Shown here in pieces: positions 63,407 through 64,000 of a stretch of 64,000 nt of DNA (within the stretch, counting starts at the first letter, position 1; every line of letters starts with the position of its first letter). The notes under the pieces are model-generated. The model worked only from the letters and a program-made list of their open reading frames with translations, made no database searches and was not told where the DNA came from. The DNA lies in the NCBI RefSeq assembly GCF_017696315.1, contig NZ_JAAORJ010000001.1, forward strand, positions 393,526 through 457,525, in the 5' to 3' direction. The position numbers and the translations under genes were made by a program. Source of the DNA: Prochlorococcus marinus XMU1412. GTDB lineage: Bacteria > Cyanobacteriota > Cyanobacteriia > PCC-6307 > Cyanobiaceae.

Positions 63407-64000
63407 TTGCATTGAAAGATTCGTCAAAAGCCTCGATAGTTTTATCAATTTCTTCTTCGCTGTGAGCTAGTGATGTGAAACCAGCTTCGAAGGGACTTGG
63501 TGCTAGGTAAATTCCTCGTCTAAGCATTTCTCTATGCAACTTACCAAAAAGTTCGGCATTATTTGTTTTGGCTTCATCAAAGTTCCGAACTGGCCCATCG
63601 CATAAGAAAAAACCAAACATAGCACTTACACTACCACCATTGATAGCGATACCGTTATTTTCTGCAGACTGAATTATCCCTTCAATTAATCTAGAAGTTG
63701 TTAAATCAAGTTTATCGTAGGTACCATCTTGTTTGAGCAGTTCAAGAGTTTTTATTCCAGCAGTCATTGCAAGAGGATTGCCGCTCAAAGTACCTGCTTG
63801 GTATACGGGTCCTGAAGGCGCTACCATTGACATTATTTCTTTCTTTCCTCCATAAGCCCCAACAGGTAGGCCTCCACCAATTACTTTCCCAAGGGTGGTT
63901 AAATCAGGAGTAACCCCAAACTTTTCTTGAGCGCCTCCATAACTTATTCTAAATCCGGTCATTACTTCGTCAAAAACTAATAAGGATCCATTCTCAGAGG
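63396..64000 (-). CDS. hemL: Glutamate-1-semialdehyde 2,1-aminomutase, C-terminal part (5' end outside window)
   Basis: About 200 residues of a PLP enzyme that makes 5-aminolevulinate for chlorophyll and heme. The frame is open beyond the first in-frame ATG (63962) to the window edge with [20 protein letters not shown], so the gene begins outside. The PLP lysine is in [20 protein letters not shown]. It is the second enzyme after Glu-tRNA; gltX is in the same window. Confidence 0.97.
   Translation of the reverse strand, partial: SENGSLLVFDEVMTGFRISYGGAQEKFGVTPDLTTLGKVIGGGLPVGAYGGKKEIMSMVAPSGPVYQAGTLSGNPLAMTAGIKTLELLKQDGTYDKLDLTTSRLIEGIIQSAENNGIAINGGSVSAMFGFFLCDGPVRNFDEAKTNNAELFGKLHREMLRRGIYLAPSPFEAGFTSLAHSEEEIDKTIEAFDESFNAIKK

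Noticed and set aside
1-64000. Prophage, insertion sequence, toxin-antitoxin, restriction or other defence island
   Set aside because: No transposase, integrase, methylase-restriction pair or toxin-like family was found; gene content is housekeeping and photosynthetic throughout.

Overview
The window reads as a stretch of a picocyanobacterial chromosome, almost certainly Prochlorococcus of a high-light, low-GC type. The evidence is very AT-rich DNA, tightly packed genes with few gaps over 200 bases, and photosynthesis genes (chlG, psaF, psaJ, petA, petC, ndhB, a high-light-inducible protein, the start of hemL). A 64-residue Tudor-like protein lies between tRNA-Asp and tRNA-Trp and matches the hyper-conserved protein known only from Prochlorococcus and marine Synechococcus. 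I cannot name the strain. I see no insertion sequence, integrase, phage gene, CRISPR array or rRNA; this looks like core genome.

Layout. 1-9 kb: end of a short-chain dehydrogenase, a class V aminotransferase with an ArsM-type methyltransferase, a DUF4278 microprotein with a structured leader, an NFU scaffold, mqo, lepA, a lone peptide-transporter permease and a SpoU methyltransferase. 9-11.3 kb: a compact cassette of DUF393, DUF2805, DUF2256 and a photolyase/cryptochrome-related protein that seems to have lost its iron-sulfur cluster ligands. 11.3-11.7 kb: the longest gap between tracked genes, holding two probable microgenes. 11.7-24 kb: rsmB, a class A penicillin-binding protein overlapping chlG, hisF, menG, a DciA-like protein, birA, a LolD-type ATPase, ndhB and topA. 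24-29.5 kb: a repeat-bearing lipoprotein, DUF2232, cobT, an orphan solute-binding lipoprotein, an aldo/keto reductase with two [4Fe-4S] motifs, riboflavin synthase and a cyanobacterial AbrB regulator.

29.6-37.3 kb: cytochrome oxidase ctaCDE on the minus strand, divergent from ctaA-ctaB, then a DrrAB-type ABC exporter and a repeat protein. 37.3-49.5 kb: groEL with a Gly-Met-Pro repeat tail, fabG, ispD, a peptidase S66, ubiA, ppx, a RodZ-like helix-turn-helix membrane protein, cobM, lgt, petA-petC, DUF3067 and tatC. 49.5-64 kb: NFACT protein, gmk, psaJ-psaF, tsaD with an hli gene behind it, a Na+/H+ antiporter, gltX, tRNA-Asp, the hyper-conserved protein, tRNA-Trp, rplS, map, a BioD-like/DRTGG protein with a LOG/DprA-like protein, a YajQ protein, an SPFH protein and the C-terminal part of hemL.

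How they work together. Three themes recur: photosynthetic and respiratory electron transport (psaFJ, petCA, ndhB, ctaCDE with heme A synthesis, chlG, menG, ubiA), cofactor synthesis (hemL, cobM, cobT, ribE, birA) and translation or proteostasis (lepA, gltX, two tRNAs, rplS, rsmB, tsaD, map, groEL). I found no clearly new multi-gene system. The best leads are the photolyase cassette, the hyper-conserved protein between tRNA genes, the structured DUF4278 leader, and several in-frame minisatellites that are odd in a streamlined genome.
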